From contig JAZGUH010000022.1 of assembly GCA_037893225.1 (NCBI GenBank), positions 248,001 through 312,000 on the forward strand: 64,000 bases of DNA. Reading direction: 5' to 3'. Under the pieces are notes generated by a model. The model was not told the origin of the DNA. It did not search any database and saw only the letters and a list, made by a program, of their open reading frames with translations. Below are positions 21,586 to 32,474 of the stretch, one piece after another. The stretch's first letter is position 1. Every line of letters starts with the position of its first letter. A program made the translations under genes and the position numbers. The stretch is from Hippasteria phrygiana. Lineage: Eukaryota > Echinodermata > Asteroidea > Valvatida > Goniasteridae.

Positions 21586-23207
21586 TATACAGATACATGG
21601 CCATGGTAAGCTCAATCAGACGGATGCCAATCATTGACCATTTTGGGCTCGATTGTGAGCACAAGTTAGTGGGGAAACGGGTAAACAAGATGATAACTTC
21701 TTTTAGTTTTTAACTCGATTTGCGTCAAAATATAACAAAAAACTGTATAGATCAGTAAACGCGGAGCCAGAACTGTGAACTGTCATACTTTAATTTGAAA
21801 TTAAGACAGAGGGTTTTTACAAATAAAACTCAATAAATGTTCTTGGTACTCTGCATGGTGAAACTTTGTTAAATCCATTTGTATTAATATTTCTGCGCAG
21901 GCGCAGTGTAATTCCGATTTGAATTCATGAGTGTGGAAAAGAGACCACCGTTTTTCAGAGTGTAATGGTCTTAGAAAATATAAGTTTGTATACATGTATT
22001 GAAATGATTTTGTAATCGTTTTCAAGACAGTTTTTACTACAATATAGTTTTAAATCAAAATCATGTAAATTTATCAAAATCATGTAAACTTAAATATAAG
22101 TTCATGATCAATTTCTTATTTTTCTGACGTGCACATACATTATATTTGTTTAAAAGGTTTAACATGCATGGCTTTATGGTAACCAAATTCCTGAAAACGA
22201 ATATACAGTTTTCTTCTCAAAATCATGTCAACTGCAATATAGTGTTAGAATACATTATTTTCTTATTATAATGTGCACGTTCCTATATTTTGTAAAAATC
22301 ATGTCAAATGTGCAACATAATTTTATACTACATTTCCTATTCTAATGTACATGTACATATTTATTCATATACATTCGCTACAGACACTTGGCAGAGTTAT
22401 GGTAATCGAACATTTTGGCCCCACAACAACCACATGTTCTAATAATTGGTGAGTTATGATACTGTGGAATCTTTTCAGTAGAGAGATTAATAATATACTG
22501 GAAAATATTTCACTGTTTGTTTTATACCGAAACGAACTCTTTACTCACATGCTTAACCAGGTGGTGGAGGGGCAAACATCCGTGCTGACTTGTAGTGTGT
22601 ACGTAGATATACTACATGTTGGGACTCACTGATGTGCTACTTAATTACCACCCCCCCCCCCCCCCCCCCCCCCCCCCCGTTTCCAAGTATTTTACGAGCA
22701 AATTGTAAATAAGCAAAACTACGCAATTTCCACACTAATTGGTAATTCAGGACATTATTCTTAGATTATATTTTATACCGATACCTTCCTATTCCAATGA
22801 AGTTTGGTTGGTTGTTGCTTGAAATTGTAGTATGTCAATGATTGTTCCATGTGTTTTTCTATTTAAAACGCATGTGTGAACAAGCTTCGGCTTCAAGGAA
22901 ATGCCTCCATGCTTCCTGATTTCGTTTTATTTGTAAATTAAACCATTTTAATTTCATGTTTCTATGTATGGAAATAATGGAAATTAATGCTTGAGTCTGA
23001 AATTTTTGTTGAATTATACAAATGGAGCTCTTAACTTAGTTTATATATTGAAAGTACTGTTCCTCCGTTGGCATGACAATGAGATCTGTAATACGATTCT
23101 ATGTCGGCCCGTTTGCTTATAATGTATAATACTTTAAAATATCCTACATTCAAACAGATAACCAAGTATTACTGACAAAGTATTAGTAAGTATTACTGAA
23201 CTACAGT
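21586..23207. other. Intergenic stretch without a supported gene
   Basis: AT-rich. It holds repeated AAAATCATGTMAA words (22040-22310) and a 28-bp poly(C) run at 22651-22678. No coding signal. Confidence 0.5.
21822..21837 (+). terminator. Candidate polyadenylation signals for copy A
   Basis: Two AATAAA hexamers (21822-21827 and 21832-21837) lie about 540 bp after the stop codon. Position only; no transcript evidence. Confidence 0.3.
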
Positions 23208-23422
23208 GTGAGTCAAAAAAATATACACTTTTAAAATTGGCCATAGTTTTATTCTGTAGCAATATACATGTACATGTAGATAAGATATTTTCATATGTAC
23301 TTTTAGAGTAACTCTTCCTGCTTCTTTTGGTGACATTTTTACTGGATTAGTTTTCATGCATGACTGCACAGGAGACAATTAAGGGGGTCGGGTGAAATCT
23401 GAGTTGCGCCAACTGGTCATTG

Positions 23423-23682
23423 CCTTGAATCAACCGGTGGAGTGGCCCCCCCCCCCCCCCCCCAATCTCCTGATCTGACCCCTCTTGACTACTTTTTATG
23501 GGGATATCTAAAAGCTTGGGTTTTCACCACTCCTCCAGCAAATCTGGATGACCTCCAGAAGGATAACTCGTGAAATTGACATTCTCGGACAAGACAGGGA
23601 GATGATTCGCCGTGCTGTTGCAGGAATGATGCGCCCAGCCCAGCTGTGCATTGAACGAGATGGTGACCATGTTAAGGACTAA
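23423..23682 (+). pseudogene. Decayed mariner/Tc1-type transposase, C-terminal remnant
   Basis: Translated pieces SPDLTPLDYFLWGYLK, then in another frame MIRRAVAGMMRPAQLCIE and GDHVKD-stop, match the DDE/D transposase C-terminus. A poly(C) run (23446-23463) and a second frame change break it. Confidence 0.8.
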
Positions 23683-23777
23683 GACACCGTGGAATTTAAT
23701 TGCCTTTTTAATTTAATTTAAATGTTTTAAATAAACACGAAGTTTAAAAGCTAATGAAATTTTTTTCGTCAAACAAT

Positions 23778-23930
23778 CCACCCGAACAAAGATACTGACA
23801 ATTTGGGAAACCGCCAACATAGGGCAAGATAGCTCAGTTGGTAGAGCGCCGGTACGGTAACCCGGAGGTCGCAGGTTTGAATCCCGCTCCTGCCAGTTTC
23901 TTTGTTCACTTCGAAAAAGAAATTATTGTT
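23778..23930 (+). repeat. tRNA-derived SINE, copy 1
   Basis: A 72-nt tRNA-like core (23823-23894) has a GCTCAGTTGGTAGAGC D-arm and a GGTTTGAATCC T-arm. The acceptor pairs in six of seven positions. The anticodon loop is oversized, and the same flank (CACCCGAACAAAGATACTGA) occurs at 32574, so it is a repeat rather than a tRNA gene. Confidence 0.75.
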
Positions 23931-24141
23931 TGTCTCTTTGTTAGATAATGGTTGTGTTCATTTAAATTGTCTCATTCTTATCCAGCCCTGACCAGTTGAC
24001 GCAACTCAGATTTCACCCGACCCCTCAATTGTCTTCTGTGCAGTCATGCATGATAACTAATCCAGTAAAAATGTCACCAAAAGAAGCAGGAAGAGTTACT
24101 CTGTGGGGCTGCTCATGAGGGAATGTTCTCATATGTGATGT

Positions 24142-24232
24142 CACTATGAACATCTAACAAAAGAAAACCCACGCAGTCCTTTGTTTGTAACAAAGGACTG
24201 CGTGGGTTTTCTTTAGTTAGATGTTCATAGTG
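24142..24232. repeat. Near-perfect 44-bp-arm hairpin
   Basis: Arms 24142-24185 and 24189-24232 pair with one mismatch around a 3-nt loop. Confidence 0.9.
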
Positions 24233-26231
24233 TGTGATCTGGGAAAACCCTTGCGCCGAACCTGCAATGGTACAATAATGGCAGAATACAATGTAGTCCC
24301 CTAGCATTTGGGGGGGGGGGGGGGGGGGATTTGAGTTTCTGCTACCAATTACATTATTATTATCTAAATTATCATTCCTGAAAATATTTCCTAAAAATTC
24401 CATTATTTTAAATGTAACAATTTGCAATCTTTCAGTCGCTTTTTGTGGAAACTCAATGAGCTACGCAAAAGTTTAAAGACTGATTTCTCAAAATGAAGTC
24501 CGAGCTGGTTTTCTTAAATTCCTGACAGCATAACTCAAGTTACAGACATCCCAGAATTATGAATAAAACAGTTTTGAAAACAACACAGAGCCTTCATTAA
24601 TGTTTTGCATATAACACAAGAATAATAAATTTCACCATGTCAAGGGTTTTCCCATCAGATCACGTCACATATACGTCACAATTAGCCGTGATGTTGCGAT
24701 GGGTTGGGGGGTCAACTCATGACCGAAAAGAACATGACCCAAAGAATAACATAAAAACGTGTGCATCGAAACAAGAATAGTACAAAATATTACAAAAGAT
24801 ATATATTTCAGTAAATGCATCAAGACGTGAAAAAAACACCAAAATAATGAAAACAATTAAATAACCTCGGTCCTTTTATACTTTGCAAAACGTGATACCC
24901 ATGATACATCTTTGATATTTTTCCCGTTAAGCTGAAAATGGTGAATATTCATGAGTAAATGTTGCCACATCACTTGTTTTGATAATGGTGACATGGCCAA
25001 GTTGCGCAATGCATGTTTTTCCCAGATATGAGTCACCGGTTTGGCGAGCAATCCTGGAGAGGAAGAGCCCTCCGCTTAACAGGAAGGCACAATGATCCCG
25101 AGCCAAGTCGAGATCTCATTAAGCATATGCTAAACCCGAACGTTCGTGGAAAATGTTATCAGAACTTGTAAACACTAGGCAGAAACGCGAAAGATTCTTT
25201 TCAAGCTTTTCATAAAGAAAGGGTTAAAAGTACAAATACACACTATATATTCCAGCTGTCTTTCTTTCTAAACTATTGCATTCTGGAAGAAGGCTCTAAG
25301 AGATGACTGACGAGGTGGGGAGCAACCTCTCCGGAAAAAAATAAGAACAGACGAAAACCCGTCAGCTGGAACACAGACACAATCACCTATTTTACAACTT
25401 TAAAAGCTTCAATTTAACCTCTTGGTCCCCTTCCCTTTCCCATTTCTGCAATCTTCGTGTAGGGGTTTGGAGATGTGAATAAAACAAGGATGGCCTACTC
25501 TATATTTCGGATTCGCTAAAGTCAAGACTACAATAAAACTCTTCCCGTGGAGCATGGAAGCAACATCAATACGCATAATGTAAATTGTTACTTTACTACA
25601 TTTAAAATGATGACATTTGCAATTTATTGACTTTCGGTATCAAAATTGTGACATTCCTCTTTTTTTTAGGTCCATCCAACTTAATTAGTTGAGAGAAATG
25701 TATTTACCGACAAAGGCCTAAAAAATAAAGTCAATGACAACATAATGACAGCAAAAATAGATGTGTTATTTACAGGCAGTAAAGTTCAATTGCAAGGCTA
25801 AATGATGGCGTGGATTCATCGAACTGTATTCAATACTGCAACAGCCAGCTCGCAACAGCTTTCGGCGTAGAACAATGCATACCAGGTACCCAACATGCAC
25901 ATCGATTTCTCATATGGGAAATGTTTACGATGAGAAATATCTCATCCGTAGAATTGGTTGAACCAGAAGTGCTTTGATTTCTGAAATGGTTCCTCGGGCA
26001 CAGAGTAATCTTTTTATGCTACATAGTTCTATGAACTTTGTTGTCTACGCACTCGCCATTGTGTAGATTTCAGGTAATCATTTCGCAAAAAAAAGAAGAA
26101 AATATGTACTGTTACCTCATCAGCTACATAGTAAAACAACTGCTCCACAAATTTAACCATTTCTACGGACCAGATTGCAGTGTTGAATTATTCTTTACTC
26201 AACAATTTACTTGCGCTCGTCCTCAACTTTA
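24233..26231. other. Intergenic stretch without a supported gene
   Basis: Short open frames occur on both strands (for example 24857-25051, minus) but show no recognisable domain or splice context. A poly(G) run is at 24310-24328 within the flank. Confidence 0.4.
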
Positions 26232-26346
26232 TACACTGCAAAAACTGTGGTGTTAATCTAACACCATGTGGTGTTTATATTGGGCGAATGGTTTAATATA
26301 TAAACACCACATGGTGTTAATTTAATAGCACAGTTTTTGAAGTGTA
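26232..26346. repeat. MITE with TACACTGCAAAAACT ends
   Basis: Inverted ends and an inner TAACACCATGTGGTGTTTATA palindrome; 115 bp. Confidence 0.8.
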
Positions 26347-26578
26347 TTTCTGTACTCGTCAAATATATTCGACTACAAATTTGTAATATGTTGTACTAAT
26401 CGAAGGAGACTGCATTTTTTTCTTGTCGAAACATAAAACATGGCCTGGCAATACTTGCAGTTCACCAGTCAAAAATAGATAACAATATCCCTCTGAAGCT
26501 TAAACGGGCATTTATACATTTTCTTCCTCAAACTCAATAGGATAGCTCGCTTAAAATGGATCACAGTGCAAGTAAATT

Positions 26579-28161
26579 TACACTCCTCAAATGATGTTTT
26601 ACACCCTTAATCTTCCTGATACTAAACTAGGCGATCAGTTGTAACTGATAACCATTAAAAGTCCGTTTGTTAATTGTTTAAAAAACGAAAACGAATAACA
26701 AAGCCTTAGGCCTATAGACTATAGCGCTGTTGTTAAAAACATTTACACAACCGAAGGATCAAGAAGGAGTTTCGCGGCTAATCTAAATTATTTCGGTTTC
26801 AAAGAAAGAACCCTTTAAAATACCGTGTCCATTTTTACCTTGAAGAGTATTACTCACTCGGGGAATCCCCCACAAAAATAGCACAGCATGCAAGATTCAC
26901 CAAATATTCATCCGCGGAATAAAGTAGTGCAATATGTTTCCAATAATTACAAGCTGGTGGGTGACTGTATGGAAAAATATCAGTCCGCGAGTAAAACGCC
27001 CGACCCATTGTCACGAGTCCAATAAGAAACAGGTCTCCCTCCACACTGTACTATAGTGTATCGCAATACAGACACGGTTTACATAAAGGCAGGGATCGAC
27101 GGTTCGACTGGGCATTTAAATGTGGCTTGTTATTTGCTTAATATTATTACTAACAGCTGGCTGTTTACTGTTGTGGACATCCTTGGTGAGTACTTTCAAT
27201 ACTTTTTTTCTAGCAGTATAAAACAATCATACAGATGAAAAACGTTGTCAGATACAAAAATATATACATGCAGAATGATGTTGACTTACAGTAAACGGAA
27301 ATTAATGTACCCGGTATAACACACGCGTACACATTGAACATGAACCTATTTTAGACAATATTTTCATAAGAAAGCGTTTTTATGTAGGCCTGTCTGTCTG
27401 TCTTTCTGTAGGGCTGGTTCTACATCTGTTGGTCGTCTATTCTGTCTGTCTCTTCGTATATTAGTTTTCCGTCCGGGTGATTACCTGTCTGTCCTGTATG
27501 TTTAAAGGTTTGGCCTTTCCCTGTATGTCCTTTTACGGTTTTGTTTTGCTCATAAATTACAGTTGCTTTTGTAGATTTTTTGGTTCGAATTAGTACTTGT
27601 CAGCTTTTAAAGTCTTGATATGTTATTTTTATTCAACAGAGTGCAAAATAAGTTCAGTAGTTTTCATCAGTCATCATTAACTTCCATGGTACTTGTAATA
27701 AGTGTTTGCGATCTCATAAACATCAATTTGAAAATCAGTTATTAAATAAATACACCTTTCCAATTGCTTATACAGCGATGTCAGAGAACTGTTTGTCTTT
27801 ATACGTTTGGTAATAATAGATAATAATCATATTAATAATAACAGTACGTCAGACGTATATCTAGAGCATTTGCCGCGATCAGATTAAATTTAAAGTAAAA
27901 CAAAGATGGTACTTCTCAATTCTTTTAAAATCTTTCTAAAATGATCATGCAAAACGGCGCTATCTCTTGGTATTAATTAAAAGGAACTTCTTGTCAAAAG
28001 AGCATGAGAAAGTACCAAAATATTGTTTCTCTGAATAACCCATTTACAATGATTGGAAGAAATGTTGGTCAGAAAAAGATTGTTGGGGTTGCAACTCCCC
28101 CCCCCCCCCCCCCCCCCCCTTCGTGGGCTGCTTAGCAAAGTTGTGATAAGCAATGCTAAAC
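26579..28161. repeat. 1.5-kb tandem duplication, unit 1
   Basis: Near-identical to unit 2 (28162-29692), both opening TACACTCCTCAAAYGATG and closing GATAAGCAATGCTAAAC. Unit 1 alone has a C23 run (28097-28119) and the segment 26891-26935. Confidence 0.92.
27120..27185 (+). other. Possible signal-peptide exon in duplication unit 1
   Basis: ATG, then 21 codons that are strongly hydrophobic (MWLVICLILLLTAGC), ending at a consensus GTGAGT donor. The unit 2 counterpart begins at 28661 and has a 4-bp deletion. No downstream exon was found, so this may be chance. Confidence 0.2.
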
Positions 28162-29692
28162 TACACTCCTCAAACGATGTTTTACACCCTTAATCTTCCT
28201 GATACTAAACTAGGCGATCAGTTGTAACTGATAACCCTTAAAAGTCCGTTTGTTAATTGTTTGAAAAACGAAAACGAATAACAAAGCCTTAGGCCTATAG
28301 ACTATAGCGCTGTTGTTAAAAACATTTACACAACCGAAGGATCAAAAAGGAGTTTTGCGGCCAATCTAAATTATTTCGGTTTCAAAGAAAGAACCCTTTA
28401 AATTACTGTGTCCACATTTTACCTTAAAGAGTATTTCTCACTCGGGAAATCCCCCACAAAAATAGCACGACATGCAATGTTTTCAATAATTACAAGCTGG
28501 TGGGTGACTGTATGGAAAAAATATCAGTCCGCATGTAAAACGCCCCACCCATTGTCATGAGTCCAATGAGAAATAGGTCTCCCTCCACACTAGTGTATTG
28601 CAATACAGACACGGTTTACATAAAGGCAGAGATCGAGGGTTCGACTGGGCATTTAAAATAATGTGGCTTGTTATTTTCTTAATATTATTACTAACAGCTG
28701 GCTGTTGTTGTGGACATCCTTGGTGAGTACTTTCAATACTTTTTTTCTAGCAGTATATAAACAAATCATACAGATGAAAAACGTTGTCAGATACAATAAT
28801 ATATACATGCAGAATGATGTTGACTTACAGTAAACGGAAATTAATGTATAATACACGCGTACATATTGAACATGAACCTATTTTAGACAATATTTTCATA
28901 AGAAAGCGTTTTTATGTAGGCCTGTCTGTCTGTCTTTCTGTAGGGCTGGTTCTACATCTGTTGGTCGTATATTCTGTCTGTCTCCTCGTATATTAGTTTT
29001 CCGTCCGGGTGATTACCCGTTTGTCCTGTATGTTTAAAGGTTTGGCCTTTCCCTGTATGTCCTTTTACGGTTTTGTTTTGCTCATAAATTACAGTTGCTT
29101 TTGTATATTTTTTGGTTCGAATTAGTACTTGTCAGATAATTGAGCTGTTAAAGTCTTGATATATATGTTATTTTTATGCAACAGAGTGCAAAATAGGTTT
29201 AGTAGTTTTCATCAGTCATCATTAACTTCCATGGTACTTGTAATAAGTGTTTGCGATCTCAGAAACATCAATTTAAAAAGTGAAATTTATATCACTTATT
29301 GAATAAATACACCTTTCCAATTGCTTATACAGAGATGTCAGAGAACTGTTTGTCTTTATACGTTCTTTATACGTTTGATAATAATCATATTAATAATCAT
29401 ATTAATAATCACAGTACGTCGAACGTATATTCTGAAGCATTTGCCGCAATCGGATTAAATTAAAAAATTAAAACAAAGATGGTGCTTCTCAATTCTTTTA
29501 AAATCTTTCTAAAATGATCATGCAAAAAGGCGCTATCACTTGGTAATAGAAGGAACTTCTTGTCAAAAGAGTATGAGAAAAGTACCAACACATTGTTTCT
29601 CTGAATAACCCATCTACAATGATTGGAAGAAATATTGGTCAGAAATCTTCTTCGCTGCTGAGCAAAGTTGTGATAAGCAATGCTAAACTACA
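28162..29692. repeat. 1.5-kb tandem duplication, unit 2
   Basis: Second head-to-tail unit, with small indels and substitutions against unit 1. Confidence 0.92.
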
Positions 29693-30602
29693 TCCTTGTT
29701 ACCAGTGGGTATACCGCTGGTCCATACACTGTACACTGTACCGGTATAGGCGGGTACAACTAAGTGGCATATCCAGCGGGGAAGAAATAATGTTTTTAAG
29801 ACGATTTTAAGACGACTCAGACGTTGTTTGCCCTCCCTGGCACAAAAAGCTGGATACGCTACTGATACAACCCCTCCCTAAATGAAAGGCTAGATCCGCC
29901 CCTATAGGCGTTAATGATATCATTGGACTTTGAACTGTTCGGGGGGGGGGGGGGGGGGGGGGCGCCGCTAAGTCATAAACCCATAATGCCGTATAGCCAG
30001 GGACCACGCTCAATTTTTACAACAACCCCGGAAGCGACATTGTTGGGACCACTCAATGAAGATACGACGTTTTAACTTATAATTCGTCAAACAATCCACA
30101 AGGATTGTCAGTTATGTTGCAGTCATCAGAATTACCGTAATAAATGTGAATTATGAAACTCAACACTTACACAAGGCCCCCACCCGAAAAAAGTCGATGA
30201 AAGCAGAAATATGGAGGCGCACACACAAATATTTGCTGGTGTGTTTTTTTACTCTTAAAGAAGAAAATCAGAAGATTTCATTGCAAGATTAGGAAAATAG
30301 CACGGATGGAAAATTATGACTAAAATTATCAGATTGGTATGCCAAATTGACAACAAAATTTGATCGGGTTACACAGAAAATGAGTCCCGTAAATGACATG
30401 AGGCTTACCAGTTTCGTGAAAATGTAGCGGTAGGTCTAATCACTTGCAATGCCCGAAACTGCAAACAGTGTTTTTATATTTGTATCTTAGTTCAAAGTGA
30501 AGAAAAACATAATCATGGGAGATGAATGTGGCGAACGAACCAGGAGAATAGGAATCATGTTAAGGATGTTAAGGTAAAGTAACAGTACAGATTGAATGCT
30601 TA
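29693..30602. other. Intergenic stretch with SINE fragment and poly(G)
   Basis: 29941-29962 is G22. 29963-30060, read on the minus strand, matches the 5' part of the SINE inserted at 32481. The rest is unremarkable AT-rich DNA. Confidence 0.5.
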
Positions 30603-31016
30603 AAGGTAATATGATTTCTGCGATGCCGCACACTTTATTCCAGATTTCTGCGCAGATTTCTGCAATGTCGCACATTTTATGCTCAAAAAGTGTAATTCTG
30701 CAAAACCCTTACTGTTTGTTGATGGAACCCCTGAAAAAACTTATATAAAAAGCACACTTTGTTGACCACCTTTTACTTGATGCGTTGGAGATTTTGAATC
30801 TGCGGCTAAATCCACGCTGAATCCGCGGCCGAAATTTGCAAAGAAATTTACGATAAAATGTGCGATATCGCAAATATCTGCGCAGAAACCTGCAAAGAAA
30901 TGTGCGCCGTCGCAGAAACCTGCGACAAAATGGGCGACATCGCAAAAATGTGCGAAAAAATGTGCGACGTCGCAAATATCTGCGCAGAACTCTGCGATGT
31001 GTGATGTCCCTTTACG
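30603..31016. repeat. Array of TGCGACRTCGCA-type palindromic words
   Basis: TGCGAYRTCGCA and TCTGCGCAGA words recur, densest at 30850-31005. Opposite ends share AAAGG/CCTTT and TCTGCGATG in inverted order. Confidence 0.7.
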
Positions 31017-31374
31017 GCCACGATATATTTCGCCCCGGGGAAACTTCAACCCGGAGATGAGCATGAACAATTCACACTATAATGTCATGACCTTTGTATC
31101 CCACAACAGGAAAAAATTCCCACGACCCTGAACCTGGGGCAAACGCAACCCTGATTTTTCACACTACCGTTTTTAACCCGGGCGAGAGTTTAAACTGTGC
31201 TGAAAGATCTCAATCCTTATCTGGAGCAGGGTTGAGTGCAGCCCGGGGTTATAAATCAATATCGGAGTTGACGCAGGGTTGGCGCCGAGTTGAAAATTTT
31301 GAGGTGTGAAACGTCGCATAATTTTCAATCCCGCGTCAACTATGAGATTTGTCTAGTGTAAAAAGGGTTTATGT

Positions 31375-31691
31375 TAAGGTATATTAAAATGAAACAGTCA
31401 GTTATTTTTGCCATGAATTGTTTTTTCTCAAGTCCCGCCCAATCCCGCTGATGCCATGTGTCTAAAAGTCGTCGCTGCGGGCAGTAAACAAATCTGACGT
31501 CATAAAGACGTATTTTAGAAATAGTATTTTTAAAATAGTGCTAGGCACAGAAGGGTGGCCAATTTATGACGTCAGATTTGATTGCTGTCCAGCGAAGATT
31601 TTTTGGCAAATGGCATCAGCGGGCCAGATGGGACTAATTTATAATTAGTTCACGGCAAGAATAATTGCCGGTTTTATTATAGCCTACCTTA
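31375..31691. repeat. Foldback element upstream of copy B
   Basis: TAAGGT / ACCTTA ends. AGTCCCGCCC...CCCGCTGATGCCAT and CAAATCTGACGTCATAAA on the left are mirrored on the right. Confidence 0.7.
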
Positions 31692-32355
31692 ATCTACATT
31701 GAACTACAATATGACATGATTTCTCTAAGCAATGAACACCCTCTTTATTAAAACTTATCCATTCAAACTAATTTTGTTTTGCTATGTCTCTCTTTTTGCC
31801 TCCTTTATATTCTGTTCTCGATGCCTGCTTCACTTCAGTGTATCTCCTGAGGAACTTCCTCCTGCGAATATCGTAAGTGTAATGAAATCCGTCCCTTTTT
31901 CGGAAATAAATAAGGTGGATTGAAGATAAAATGTTCTTCGAAAGAATACACTTCATCAGTATTGTTTCTGAAATGAAACAGATCTCACAAATAAATTACT
32001 GAATACTGTGTTAGTGTGTGTCCCGCAAATGGCGGCCTTTAAATACTTATTCACCTTACTGTATGCATAGGGCCTACCCGTTTTTCAAAGTTTAAAAACA
32101 ATAAGGATGCCCCCCAAAACAAAACAACAAAACACAACACAACACAACACAAATAGAACTTTTTCCAGGTAAATTTTGCGGATTTTTGTTTTGAAACAAG
32201 TGAGAAAAAAATGGTAAACCCTGACAAAGACAAATCCTGAGTGCGGCACTGATCACAGGGCTCGTGGTCCGTCGGCAATTCTCGTAATGTCGAACCCCCT
32301 TATTCAAAACGGCCTTTTAGATACTATTTTCGGATATTTTTTGGTGTTTGCACAG

Positions 32356-32474
32356 TTGAAGGACTTTATACGGAAGATGCAGCAAGACATCAAAGATGAA
32401 GCCAGGGATCTGATGGAAGAAGAAAACTATCCACAAGCCTTGCATCTTCTCAACCACGGAGTCAATTGTAGAGT
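32356..32474 (+). CDS. Exon b1: TPR-like helices, N-terminal visible exon
   Basis: Helix pair with [17 protein letters not shown], as at the N-terminus of ZC3H7-type TPR domains. The acceptor CACAG is at 32351-32355; the frame is also open back to ATG 32287. The donor GTGAGT at 32475, phase 2, is duplicated at 32725 by a SINE insertion. Confidence 0.72.

Larger units (their letters stand above)
23305..24101. repeat. About 115-bp inverted repeats enclosing a mariner remnant and a SINE
   Basis: The arm 23305-23419 is closely matched in reverse by 23989-24101, sharing for example AGAGTAACTCTTCCTGCTTC. The sequence at 23208 (TGTGAGTCAAAAAAATATAC) looks like a mariner terminal repeat. Confidence 0.75.

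Noticed and set aside
23823..23894. Functional tRNA gene
   Set aside because: The anticodon loop is oversized, one acceptor pair is lost, and the same unit with shared flanks recurs at 32631 inside a target-duplicated insertion, so it is a SINE.
30709..31070. Arg/Phe- and Cys-rich repeat proteins on the minus strand
   Set aside because: These frames come from the TGCGACRTCGCA repeat array.
31732..31923. Short frame with a hydrophobic start ending near a GTAAGT
   Set aside because: No following exon or homologous copy; overlaps an equally long antisense frame of low complexity.
30000..32300. Interferon-response elements upstream of copy B
   Set aside because: I saw only scattered GAAA words and no convincing tandem GAAANNGAAA motif.
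32287..32355. ATG at 32287 as the certain start of copy B
   Set aside because: The frame is open and -3 is G, but a good acceptor follows at 32354-32355, so an upstream first exon is equally possible.
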